From an uncultured Clostridia bacterium (GTDB taxonomy: Bacteria > Bacillota > Clostridia > Oscillospirales > Feifaniaceae), in assembly GCA_944376235.1 (NCBI GenBank), contig CALWCA010000019.1:1-64000 (forward strand): a stretch of DNA of 64,000 bases. The letters run 5' to 3'. Under the pieces are notes generated by a model. That model saw only the letters and a program-made list of their open reading frames with translations, was not told where the DNA came from and did no database searches. Both the position numbers and the translations under genes were made by a program. How positions within the stretch are numbered: the first letter of the stretch is position 1; each line of letters starts with the position of its first letter. Below are positions 1 through 7,318 of this stretch, piece by piece.

Positions 1-8
1 CCGGAAGA

Positions 9-125
9 GTTGGTGCCTATGACGAGGAGGATCCACCCGTTCCCATTCCGAACACGGTAGTTAAGCTCCTCAGTGCTGACGATACTTGGCTGGTGACGGC
101 CCGGGAAAATAAGTCGGCGCCAACA
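9..125 (+). rRNA. rrf: 5S ribosomal RNA
   Basis: The segment contains the hallmark bacterial 5S core CCCGTTCCCATTCCGAACAC and the downstream GTTAAGCTCCTCAG. The ends GTTGGTGCC (9-17) and GGCGCCAAC (116-124) pair to close helix I. Length of about 117 nt is normal. An intrinsic terminator follows at once, so this is the last gene of an rRNA operon whose 23S and 16S genes lie before the window. Confidence 0.95.
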
Positions 126-129
126 CAAA

Positions 130-165
130 AGAGCATAGCGAAGGCTATGCTCTTTTTCTTTTTCT
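130..165 (+). terminator. rRNA operon terminator
   Basis: A ten-base stem (AGAGCATAGC / GCTATGCTCT) with a GAAG loop is followed directly by a T-rich run. It lies four bases after the 5S rRNA. Confidence 0.9.
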
Positions 166-407
166 CACAAGTCGGGGAAAAGAGAGGGTTTTTAACAGAA
201 ACTCCCTTGCGGGGGAGAGCCTCATGGGAAACCTTCTCCCTGTGTCGCTTGGTATGCTTGAAAGCAGTCTTTTTTCCTTCTCTTGTGTAGAATACATAAT
301 TTTTAGAGAATGTCAACAAAATACAATAGGCACACGCTTTTTCATGGGAAATCGCCTTTTCACAAAAAATCAAAGAGGTATTTCAAAGTTTTTTCTTTTG
401 ATTTTGT
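166..407. other. Intergenic, no gene seen
   Basis: About 240 bases between the rRNA terminator and the next promoter. Short open frames exist on both strands, but none has a ribosome binding site or a recognisable product. The stretch becomes AT-rich toward 360-407, just before the nitrogenase-like operon promoter. Confidence 0.6.
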
Positions 408-438
408 TATTGACAATCATTCGCAATAGTGCTATAGT
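408..438 (+). promoter_or_regulatory. Sigma-A promoter with overlapping Fur-like operator
   Basis: TTGACA (410-415) and TATAGT (433-438) are separated by exactly 17 bases, which predicts transcription from about 445. Over the -35 box lies a 21-base palindrome, 408-428, with arms TATTG and CAATA and a centre AATCATT. Its core TGACAATCATTCGCA matches the Fur 7-1-7 consensus (TGATAATnATTATCA) at most positions. A repressor bound here would block RNA polymerase. Fur is my inference from the motif and from the iron-type transporter genes downstream. Another Fur-family protein (Zur, PerR) is possible. Confidence 0.7.
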
Positions 439-444
439 AATGAC

Positions 445-622
445 AGTGTTCTGACATCGAAATGTGCATTGAGATGGAAGATACGGTTCTTATACGAATG
501 CACCAAGCAAGAGAGGGGCGCACATGCGCTCGCACTCCTGAAAACGTGCCGGTATATGGCTGCATCTTTCGATGCAGCCATTTTTTGTTGTCGGAAAGAG
601 GAAAGACAGGAGGGAGCAAGGC
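445..622 (+). promoter_or_regulatory. Structured 5' leader, possible attenuator
   Basis: The predicted mRNA has a leader of nearly 180 nt. It can form a stem between GTGCATT (464-470) and AATGCAC (497-503), a GC-rich hairpin around 516-535, and the terminator-like hairpin at 557-586. The right arm of that terminator (GATGCA) could instead pair with the earlier TGCATT, a possible antiterminator. I do not recognise any known riboswitch class, and no B12 box is present. Confidence 0.4.
557..586 (+). terminator. Terminator hairpin inside the operon leader
   Basis: TGGCTGCATC and GATGCAGCCA form a perfect ten-base stem with a TTTC loop, followed by six T. It lies between the promoter at 410-438 and the first gene at 623. 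It should therefore stop a fraction of transcripts before the operon, unless it only ends an unseen small RNA. Confidence 0.75.
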
Positions 623-880
623 ATGGAAACAAGAGTGGCCCTAATTGGGATTATTGTGGAGGAGCCTGATAGCGTGGGCGAGCTTAATGCGATTTTGCAC
701 GACTACGGACAATATATCATCGGACGCATGGGCATTCCCTACAGGCAGCGAGGCATCAGTATTATCAGCATTGCCGTGGATGCGCCGCAGGACGTCATCA
801 GCGCGCTGTCGGGCAAGATTGGAAAGCTGGCCGGCGTCAGCGCAAAGACGGCCTATTCCAACGTGGTGACGCGGGAATGA
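623..880 (+). CDS. TM1266-like small ACT-fold regulator-type protein
   Basis: This 85-residue protein has the layout of the TM1266 family (putative iron-only hydrogenase system regulator): a small ACT/NikR-C-like ferredoxin fold with no DNA-binding part. Recognisable segments are VALIGIIVEE near the N-terminus, YGQYIIGRMGIPYRQRGI in the middle, and ISALSGKIGKLAGVSAKT near the C-terminus. In Thermotoga and Clostridia the family sits beside hydEFG maturation genes, but its biochemical role is not established. Here it leads an operon with a HydE-like enzyme. A closely similar domain is fused to the ATPase two genes on. The start is set by AGGAGGG upstream of ATG 623, and the gene overlaps the permease by four bases (ATGA). 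Confidence 0.85.
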   Translation: METRVALIGIIVEEPDSVGELNAILHDYGQYIIGRMGIPYRQRGISIISIAVDAPQDVISALSGKIGKLAGVSAKTAYSNVVTRE

Positions 881-1902
881 GGCGGGAGATCACGGGAGGC
901 CTCACATGGCGCAGCAGGGTTTTGCTGCTGCTGCTTCCCATGGTGGCCGTGGTGGCGGCTCTGTCCATCGGCCGTGTGGGGGTTCCGGTTTCGTATATTT
1001 TTAATTCGGTGCTCGAAAAGCTGGGCATGCAGGCGGCGGAGCTCATGACGCAGTATGAGTCGGTGCTGTGGAAATTCCGTCTGCCGCGCATCCTGCTCTC
1101 CCTTTTGGTGGGCGCGGGGCTTTCGGTGTCGGGCTGCGCCTTTCAGAGCCTTTTTTCCAACCCGCTTGCCACACCCGACACGCTGGGGGTGGCAAGCGGC
1201 ACCTCCTTTGGCGCCGCGCTGGCCCTTCTGCTGGGCTTTGGGATGCTGGGTGTGCAGGCCATGGCGCTGTGTTTTGGCATTGCGGCGGTGGCGCTGACCT
1301 ACCTGGCGGGCTCGGGCAAGGGCCGCTCCTCCATGGGCATGATGATTTTGTCTGGCATCATGGTGGGCTCGCTCTTTACGGCGCTCATCTCGCTCATCAA
1401 ATTCACCGCGGACACCGAGTCGCAGCTGCCGGTGATCACCTACTGGCTTATGGGCAGCATGAGTGCGGCGGGATATGATTCGCTGCTGCTGGGAGCGCCG
1501 CTCATCGTGCTGGGCATTATGGTGCTCTACCTGCTGCGCTGGCGGCTCAACATTCTGCCCCTGTCAGACGATGAGGCGCGCGCCTCGGGCATGAACGTGA
1601 AGGCCATGCGAATCGTCACGGTGCTGTGCGCCACCGGCATCACCGCCTCCTGCGTGTCCATGTGCGGTCAGGTGGGCTGGGTGGGGCTTTTGGTGCCGCA
1701 CCTGTGCCGCATGCGCTATGGCAGCAATCACTTGGCGCTGGTTCCGTCGTCGGTGTGCGTGGGGGCCGCCTTCATGGTGGCGGTGGACACCATGGCGCGC
1801 AGCGTCTCGGCGGCAGAGCTTCCGCTTTCCATTCTCACGGCCATCATCGGCGCGCCCTTTTTCATCGTTCTCATGCGGCGTTCGGGGGGGTGGCAGATGT
1901 GA
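877..1902 (+). CDS. FecCD-family ABC transporter permease
   Basis: At 341 residues this matches the usual size of a FecCD/BtuC-type permease. Such proteins form the membrane channel for iron-siderophore, heme, cobalamin or related chelates. Family signatures are RLPRILLSLLVGAGLSVSGCAFQ (residues about 68-90, quoted only in part by position), NPLATPDTLGV, and GWVGLLVPHLCR near residue 270. Eight to ten hydrophobic helices are visible. It starts with an ATGA overlap on the preceding small gene and its stop overlaps the ATPase start (GTGA), so the three genes are probably translationally coupled. The substrate cannot be read from the sequence. Iron or a metal-tetrapyrrole complex is a guess supported by the Fur-like operator. 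Confidence 0.9.
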   Translation: MRREITGGLTWRSRVLLLLLPMVAVVAALSIGRVGVPVSYIFNSVLEKLGMQAAELMTQYESVLWKFRLPRILLSLLVGAGLSVSGCAFQSLFSNPLATPDTLGVASGTSFGAALALLLGFGMLGVQAMALCFGIAAVALTYLAGSGKGRSSMGMMILSGIMVGSLFTALISLIKFTADTESQLPVITYWLMGSMSAAGYDSLLLGAPLIVLGIMVLYLLRWRLNILPLSDDEARASGMNVKAMRIVTVLCATGITASCVSMCGQVGWVGLLVPHLCRMRYGSNHLALVPSSVCVGAAFMVAVDTMARSVSAAELPLSILTAIIGAPFFIVLMRRSGGWQM

Positions 1903-3005
1903 AGCTGTCAGTTGAAAATGGGTGCTTTTCCTATCCGCGCGGCGGCAGGGAAGTGCTCAAAAACATCAATTTTTCGGCGCAGGAGGGTGACATGGTGGCT
2001 ATTTTGGGCCCCAACGGCGCCGGAAAGACCACGCTGCTGCGCTGCATCATGGGTTTTTTGCGTTGGAATGCGGGGGCCAGCCTGCTGGACGACAGGGACA
2101 TCCGCGACATCCCTTACCGTGAGTTGTGGCAGACGGTTGCCTATGTGCCGCAGGCACGCGGCGTGGCCTCCTCCAGCACGGCGCTTGAAATGGTGCTGCT
2201 GGGCAGAGGCAGCAGGGTCGGGCTCTTCGCAAAGCCGGGCGCCGCAGACCTCGAAGCGGCGCAGCAGGCCATGCGGCGCCTGCACATTGAGCATTTGGAA
2301 AGCAAGCGCTGCTCCGAGATGTCGGGCGGCGAGCTGCAGATGGTGCTCATCGCCAGGGCGCTGGCCTCCGATCCGCACATCCTCATTCTGGACGAACCCG
2401 AATCAAATCTTGATTTCAAAAATCAGCTTTTGGTGCTCAACGCCATGTCGGAGCTGACGGCGTCCGGCATGACCTGCATTTTCAACACCCACTACCCCGC
2501 CCACGCCCTGCAGCGCGCCGGTAAGGCTCTGCTGCTGTCAAAGGGGGGAGAGAGCCTGTTTGGCCAGACGCACGCCGTGGTGACCGAGCGCAACATTCAA
2601 AAGGCCTTTGGCGTGCGTGCCGTCATCGGGGAGCTGGAGACCCCCTCGAACATGGTGCACGACGTCGTGGCGCTGGAAATCTGCGAGCGCGGGAGCGTTG
2701 AGAGCGACGCAGAGGAGCAGGCGCGGCGCGAGCTGGCGGTGGTCTCGATTATCTCGCAAGATTTTGAAATTTCCTCTCAAATCAATGAGCTGCTGCACGA
2801 GGTTTCACAGCACATCGTCGGCAGGATGGGCATGCCCTACAGGGACATGGGCCTTTATATCATCAACGTGACGCTTGACGCCCCTGCCGGCGTGATGCAG
2901 GCGCTTTGCGCAAAGCTGAATGTGCTGCCGGGGGTGGCGGTGAAGGCGACCTATCCGCGAGAGACCGCGTCCCGGGGCGACGTGCAGCCCAAAAAGGAGG
3001 CGTAA
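1899..3005 (+). CDS. ABC transporter ATPase fused to a C-terminal TM1266-like domain
   Basis: Residues 1-230 are a FecE-type ATPase with Walker A GPNGAGKTT, signature MSGGELQ, and Walker B ILILDEPESNLD. It should energise the FecCD permease encoded just upstream. Residues about 276-356 form a second domain that closely resembles the free protein encoded at 623-880: IVGRMGMPYRDMGLYIINV here against IIGRMGIPYRQRGISIISI there. FecE proteins normally end after about 260 residues, so this extra ACT-like domain is unusual and suggests allosteric control of transport, or docking of the free copy. The start is GTG 1899, overlapping the permease stop. Gene order and overlap put it firmly in the nitrogenase-like operon. 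Confidence 0.88.
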   Translation: MKLSVENGCFSYPRGGREVLKNINFSAQEGDMVAILGPNGAGKTTLLRCIMGFLRWNAGASLLDDRDIRDIPYRELWQTVAYVPQARGVASSSTALEMVLLGRGSRVGLFAKPGAADLEAAQQAMRRLHIEHLESKRCSEMSGGELQMVLIARALASDPHILILDEPESNLDFKNQLLVLNAMSELTASGMTCIFNTHYPAHALQRAGKALLLSKGGESLFGQTHAVVTERNIQKAFGVRAVIGELETPSNMVHDVVALEICERGSVESDAEEQARRELAVVSIISQDFEISSQINELLHEVSQHIVGRMGMPYRDMGLYIINVTLDAPAGVMQALCAKLNVLPGVAVKATYPRETASRGDVQPKKEA

Positions 3006-3008
3006 ACG

Positions 3009-4061
3009 GTGACAAATATCGAGCTCATTCAAATGCTCAAACAGCAAAAGCATCTGACCTTTGAACAGTGGACCCAGCTAATTGGAACCTTTACGGAGCG
3101 TGAGCAGGCCTATGCGGCCGATTTGGCCAGGGAGATTTCGCTGGCCCGCTTCGGCAACAAAATTTTCTTTCGCGGCATCATCGAATTTACCAACTACTGC
3201 AAAAACGACTGTCTTTACTGCGGCATCCGAAGGAGCAGCGGCGCCAGCCGCTACCGTCTGAGCAAGGAGGACATCCTGCTGAGCTGTGAAGACGGCTACC
3301 GTGCAGGATTCCGTACCTTTGTGCTGCAGGGCGGGGAGGACCCTTGGTTTAGCGATGAGCGCATGGAGGAGATCGTAAAAGCCATCCGGGAAGGGTATCC
3401 CGACTGCGCCATCACGCTGTCGCTGGGCGAGCGAAGCAGGGAGTCCTACCAAAGGCTGTTTGACGCCGGGGCCGACCGCTATCTGCTGCGCCACGAAACG
3501 GCCGACAAGCAGCACTACGAGTCGCTGCACCCGCCGGAGATTTCCTTTGAAAACCGCATGCGCTGCCTATATGACCTGCGCGACATCGGCTATCAGACGG
3601 GCTGCGGCATGATGGTGGGCACGCCGGGGCAGCGCCCCGAGCACCTGGCGCGCGACATGCTCTTCATGTGCGGCTTTCGGCCCCAGATGATTGGGACAGG
3701 TCCATTTTTGCCCCACCACGACACGCCCTTTCGCAATGAGCCGGCCGGCAGCGCCGATGTGACGCTCATGCTGATGTCGCTGTGCCGCATCATGCTGCCC
3801 GACGTGCTGCTGCCCGCCACCACAGCGCTGGGCACACTGGACGGAGAGGGCCGCAAGCGCGGCGTTTTGGCGGGGGCAAACGTGATCATGCCCAATCTGT
3901 CGCCGCTTGCGGTGCGCGAGAAGTATATGCTGTATGACGGCAAGTCCATTTCAGGGGACGACGCCGGGGAGAGTCTTGACATTCTGCGGCGGCACATGCA
4001 GGAAATCGGCTATGAGCTGCAGGTGGGCCGGGGAGACTACAAGGAGGGAACGGACAAATGA
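3009..4061 (+). CDS. HydE-like radical SAM enzyme
   Basis: This 350-residue protein has the HydE form of the radical SAM motif, CX3CX2C (Cys64, Cys68, Cys71, in TNYCKNDCLYCGIR), at almost the same positions as in Thermotoga HydE. Typical flanks are present (GNKIFFRGIIEF before, SRYRLSKEDILLSCE after), as are LQGGED and MVGTPGQRPEHLARD. HydE acts in assembly of the hydrogenase H-cluster di-iron site, and relatives include PylB and BioB. The C-terminal third has no cysteines, so the accessory cluster of some HydE proteins is absent. No hydF, hydG or hydrogenase gene is in the window. A role in making or modifying a cofactor for the adjoining NifDK-like complex is my inference. It has a GTG start with AAGGAGG upstream, and ends in an ATGA overlap. 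Confidence 0.85.
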   Translation: MTNIELIQMLKQQKHLTFEQWTQLIGTFTEREQAYAADLAREISLARFGNKIFFRGIIEFTNYCKNDCLYCGIRRSSGASRYRLSKEDILLSCEDGYRAGFRTFVLQGGEDPWFSDERMEEIVKAIREGYPDCAITLSLGERSRESYQRLFDAGADRYLLRHETADKQHYESLHPPEISFENRMRCLYDLRDIGYQTGCGMMVGTPGQRPEHLARDMLFMCGFRPQMIGTGPFLPHHDTPFRNEPAGSADVTLMLMSLCRIMLPDVLLPATTALGTLDGEGRKRGVLAGANVIMPNLSPLAVREKYMLYDGKSISGDDAGESLDILRRHMQEIGYELQVGRGDYKEGTDK

Positions 4062-4828
4062 TGAAAATTGCCGTTTACGGTAAGGGCGGCATTGGAAAGT
4101 CGACCACGGTGTCAAACGTGGCGGCGGCCCTTGCCGGTCAGGGGCTGCGGGTGATGCAGATTGGCTGCGACCCCAAGGCCGACTCCACCACCATGCTGCA
4201 CGGGGGGACGAGAATCCCCACCGTGCTCGACCTGGTGCGCGAGCGTAAGGACGATTTTTCACTGGAGGAGATGGTGGTGCAGGGCTTTGGCGGCGTCATC
4301 TGCGTCGAGGCCGGCGGGCCCACGCCGGGGCTGGGCTGTGCCGGGCGCGGCATCGTGGCGGCGCTGGACAAGCTGGCAGAAAAGGGGGCCTATGAGGTCT
4401 ACAAGCCCGACCTTGTCATTTACGACGTCCTGGGCGACGTGGTGTGCGGCGGTTTTTCCATGCCCATGCGCCAGGGCTATGCCGACAAGGTGTTTGTGGT
4501 GACGTCGGGCGAGAACATGGCCATTTACGCGGCCGCCAACATCGCCACGGCCGTTGAGAATTTCCGAGACAGGGGGTATGCTTCTCTGGGCGGGCTGATT
4601 CTCAACCGCCGCAATGTAAAAAACGAGCAGCAGAAGGTGGAGGAGCTGGCGCAGGAGCTGGGGACCGATATCGTGGGCACGCTGGATCACAGCGACCTGG
4701 TGACGCAGGCCGAGGAGCTTGGGAAGACGGTGCTCGAGGCCTTTCCCGGCTCCGATATGGCGCAGCAATACCGCGACCTGGCAAACAGCCTCTTGCAGGC
4801 CTGCCGAAAAGGAGGGGACAAGGGGTGA
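4058..4828 (+). CDS. NifH-like (nitrogenase-family) reductase
   Basis: The 256-residue protein has the full set of NifH/BchL/CfbC features. These are P-loop GKGGIGKS (8-15), QIGCDPKADST (34-44), and both ligands for the bridging [4Fe-4S] cluster: Cys94 in GPTPGLGCAGRG and Cys130 in DVLGDVVCGGF. It should be a homodimeric ATP-driven electron donor to the NifDK-like pair encoded next. At about 256 residues it is shorter than classical NifH (280-295). Gene context without nifB, nifE, nifN or nifV argues against nitrogen fixation. It overlaps hydE-like (ATGA) upstream and the next gene (GTGA) downstream. Confidence 0.93.
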   Translation: MMKIAVYGKGGIGKSTTVSNVAAALAGQGLRVMQIGCDPKADSTTMLHGGTRIPTVLDLVRERKDDFSLEEMVVQGFGGVICVEAGGPTPGLGCAGRGIVAALDKLAEKGAYEVYKPDLVIYDVLGDVVCGGFSMPMRQGYADKVFVVTSGENMAIYAAANIATAVENFRDRGYASLGGLILNRRNVKNEQQKVEELAQELGTDIVGTLDHSDLVTQAEELGKTVLEAFPGSDMAQQYRDLANSLLQACRKGGDKG

Positions 4829-6150
4829 AAAATCTGAGAGCCGGAGCCGTTCTCGACAGCACGCAGGCCACCATTGCCGAGGCCGCCTTCCCTGTTCCCT
4901 TTGCGCAGGGGCTGGAATACGGCACGCCGGCCAGGGGCACTTGGAACATCGTCCATACGGGCATGCTGATTCCGCAGGCACATCAGATTTTCGTGTGCGC
5001 GGCGGGCTGCCTGCGCGGCGTGGTGCTCACGGCGGCCGAGATGGGGCTGGAAGAGCGCTTTTCCACGGTGGAAATTAGAGAAAACAACCTGCTCGACGGG
5101 GACATGGAGGAGCTCATCATCGAGGGCGTGAGCGACATTTTGCAGCGCCTGCCCCAGATGCCGCCTGCCGTGTTGATTTACACGAGCTGCATCCACCATT
5201 TCCTGGCCTGCGACCTCGACCGCGTATACGATATTTTGCGTCAGCGCTTTCCCCATGTCGGCTTTGCGCAGTGCTATATGAACCCCATCATGCGAAAGAG
5301 CGGGCTGACGCCCGATCAGCTCATGCGGCATGGGCTTTATTCGCTGCTTGAGCCCTGCCCGCTCAATGAAAAGTCGGTCAGCATTCTAGGAAACGACCTG
5401 CCCACCGACGAGAGCAGCGAGCTGTATCAGATCCTGTCGGAGGAGGGCTTTACCATTCGCGACATCACGCGCTGCAGGGATTACGCTGAGTATCAGCAGA
5501 TGGCGCAAAGCGCCCTGGCGCTGACTTACAACCCGGCCGCCATTCCGGCGGGAGAGTTTGTGCAGCAGCATCTTGGGGCAAAGCACCTTTACCTGCCGCT
5601 CTCCTATGACTTTGACGCCATTGCGGCGGGCTATGACGCCCTGTGCGATACGCTGGGAATTGCACGCCGCGACTTTTCGAAGCAGCGCGAGCGCGCCGAC
5701 GCCGCACTGCGTCATGCCCGGCATCTCATCGGGGACACGCCCGTCGAAATAGACTATACGCTGACCTTCAAGCCGCTCGGGCTCGCGCGCCTTTTGCTGT
5801 CCTACGGCTTTCGCGTGACCACGATGTATGCCGACGCCTTTTTGGGCGAGGAACGGCAGGATTTTGAGGCTCTGCGCGAAACGGCTCCCGATCTGCTGCT
5901 GCGTCCCACCATCCATGCCGGGATGCGCTTCGCTTCGCGCGAGAGAGAGCAGAAGGTGCTGGCGCTGGGACAGAAGGCGGCCTACTTTGCCGGCACGCCC
6001 CACTTTGTCAACGTGGTGGAGTGCGGCGGCATGTTCGGCTTTGACGGCATCTGCCGCCTGGCAAAGCTGATGGAAGAGGCCTTCTGCGAGGAAAAGGACA
6101 CCAAAGCGCTCATTCAAATCAAGGGATTGGGGTGTGGATGCTGCTCATGA
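4825..6150 (+). CDS. NifD/NifE-like nitrogenase component 1 subunit
   Basis: A 441-residue member of the nitrogenase component 1 family. Near the N-terminus Cys58 and Cys62 (FVCAAGCLRG) and then Cys122 (YTSCIHHF) are candidate metal-cluster ligands. The central pattern YLPLSYDFDAI and the later FAGTPHFVNVVECGGMFGFDG fit the family's Rossmann-like domains. The protein ends in an unusual cysteine-rich tail, GLGCGCCS (Cys437, 439, 440). It should pair with the product of the next gene and receive electrons from the NifH-like protein. It starts with GTG overlapping the nifH-like stop. The substrate is unknown. Divergence from NifD, ChlN/BchN and CfbD places it, as far as I can judge by eye, among the uncharacterised group IV-type nitrogenase homologues. 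Confidence 0.85.
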   Translation: MKNLRAGAVLDSTQATIAEAAFPVPFAQGLEYGTPARGTWNIVHTGMLIPQAHQIFVCAAGCLRGVVLTAAEMGLEERFSTVEIRENNLLDGDMEELIIEGVSDILQRLPQMPPAVLIYTSCIHHFLACDLDRVYDILRQRFPHVGFAQCYMNPIMRKSGLTPDQLMRHGLYSLLEPCPLNEKSVSILGNDLPTDESSELYQILSEEGFTIRDITRCRDYAEYQQMAQSALALTYNPAAIPAGEFVQQHLGAKHLYLPLSYDFDAIAAGYDALCDTLGIARRDFSKQRERADAALRHARHLIGDTPVEIDYTLTFKPLGLARLLLSYGFRVTTMYADAFLGEERQDFEALRETAPDLLLRPTIHAGMRFASREREQKVLALGQKAAYFAGTPHFVNVVECGGMFGFDGICRLAKLMEEAFCEEKDTKALIQIKGLGCGCCS

Positions 6151-7286
6151 AACAGACTGCGAGAATTATCTCTACCTACGCGGCCGACGTGTCGGGCGTG
6201 TGCTCCGCGCTTTACGAGCTGGGGGGTATGACCGTCATGCACGACGCCTCGGGCTGCAACTCCACCTACAACACCCATGACGAGCCGCGCTGGTACGACA
6301 TGGACAGTATGGTTTACATTTCGGCGCTCTCCGAAATGGAGGCCGTCATGGGAGACGATGAAAAGCTGGTGGGAGACATCGTCTCGGTGGCGAAGGAGCT
6401 GAACCCCAAATTCATCGCCGTGGCGGGCACTCCCATTCCTATGGTCATCGGCACCGATTTTGCCGCCGTAGCGTCCATGATTGAAAAACGGAGCGGCATT
6501 CCGACCATGGGCTTTTCCACAAACGGCATGCACTCCTATTTGAGCGGGGCCTCTATGGCCTTTGCCGGGCTGGCACGCCGCTTCTGCCTAGGAGAGACCG
6601 AAAAGACAGAGGCGTTAGGCGCCAACATTCTGGGGCTGACTCCCCTTGACTTCTCCGTCAACGGCAGCGCACAGGACATAAAAGCCCTGCTGGAGCAAAA
6701 CGGCATCGAGGTGGTTTCATCCTGGGCCATGGGCAGCTCGCTTGAGCAGCTCGAGCGGGCGGGAGCGGCGCATGTCAACCTGGTGGTTTCCTATGCAGGC
6801 CTTGAAACGGCAAAACTGCTGAAGGAGCGCTTCGGCACGCCCTATGTGGCGGGCGTGCCGGTAGGCAGGGAATTTTCAAGCCTGGTGGTGCAGAGGCTGT
6901 ACAGTGCGGCAAGGACGGAGGAGAACGCGGTTGCCTACCCCAAGAAGGCACGCGGGCACTTTGACGGCGTCATCATCGGGGAGAGCGTCATGGCGCACTC
7001 GCTGGCGGCTGCCGCCTTGCTGGAGCAAGGGAAAAACCTGCGTGTTCTCTGCCCACTGGAGGCGGAAAAGGAGCTGCTGGGCGCCGACAGCCTGCACGTT
7101 CATGACGAGACCGACATCGCCGAATGCCTGGCCGGCGAGCGCCTCATTGTCGCCGACCCGCTTTACAAACCCATTTGTCCCAAAGACGCGGTATTTGTAC
7201 CGCTTGCACATGAGGCTTTTTCCGGCCGTATTTTCAGACGCGATATTCCAGACCTGATTGGACGCGGACTGAACTCCCTGTTTTAA
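6147..7286 (+). CDS. NifK/NifN-like nitrogenase component 1 subunit
   Basis: 379 residues from ATG 6147, which overlaps the previous stop (ATGA). An upstream in-frame GTG at 6132 is less likely. N-terminal GVCSALYELGG (Cys19) and ASGCNSTYNTHDEPRW (Cys37) are typical of component 1 family members. The third cysteine expected further on (as in the STC-x-IGDD region of NifK) is replaced: the sequence reads AVAGTPIPMVIGTDF. So any cluster shared with the partner subunit would be coordinated asymmetrically. The protein is short compared with NifK (about 520), as in other nitrogenase-like reductases. It probably forms a heterotetramer with the upstream product. Confidence 0.83.
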   Translation: MKQTARIISTYAADVSGVCSALYELGGMTVMHDASGCNSTYNTHDEPRWYDMDSMVYISALSEMEAVMGDDEKLVGDIVSVAKELNPKFIAVAGTPIPMVIGTDFAAVASMIEKRSGIPTMGFSTNGMHSYLSGASMAFAGLARRFCLGETEKTEALGANILGLTPLDFSVNGSAQDIKALLEQNGIEVVSSWAMGSSLEQLERAGAAHVNLVVSYAGLETAKLLKERFGTPYVAGVPVGREFSSLVVQRLYSAARTEENAVAYPKKARGHFDGVIIGESVMAHSLAAAALLEQGKNLRVLCPLEAEKELLGADSLHVHDETDIAECLAGERLIVADPLYKPICPKDAVFVPLAHEAFSGRIFRRDIPDLIGRGLNSLF

Positions 7287-7318
7287 TTCACTCTGATTCA
7301 AAAGAAAGGAAGCTTCTG

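Noticed and set aside
445-556. Cobalamin, SAM or TPP riboswitch in the operon leader
   Set aside because: None of the conserved boxes of these classes could be found.
3009-4061. Biotin synthase BioB or pyrrolysine enzyme PylB
   Set aside because: The cysteine motif position and flanking segments fit HydE better, and no biotin or pyrrolysine genes are nearby.
4058-7286. Classical molybdenum nitrogenase (nifHDK)
   Set aside because: Subunits are much shorter than NifD and NifK, one expected cluster cysteine is missing, and no nifB, nifE, nifN or nifV is nearby.
4058-7286. Protochlorophyllide or F430 precursor reductase
   Set aside because: No other pigment or F430 gene is present, and the context (FecBCD, HydE-like, TM1266-like) does not fit either pathway. 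An alignment could still change this.
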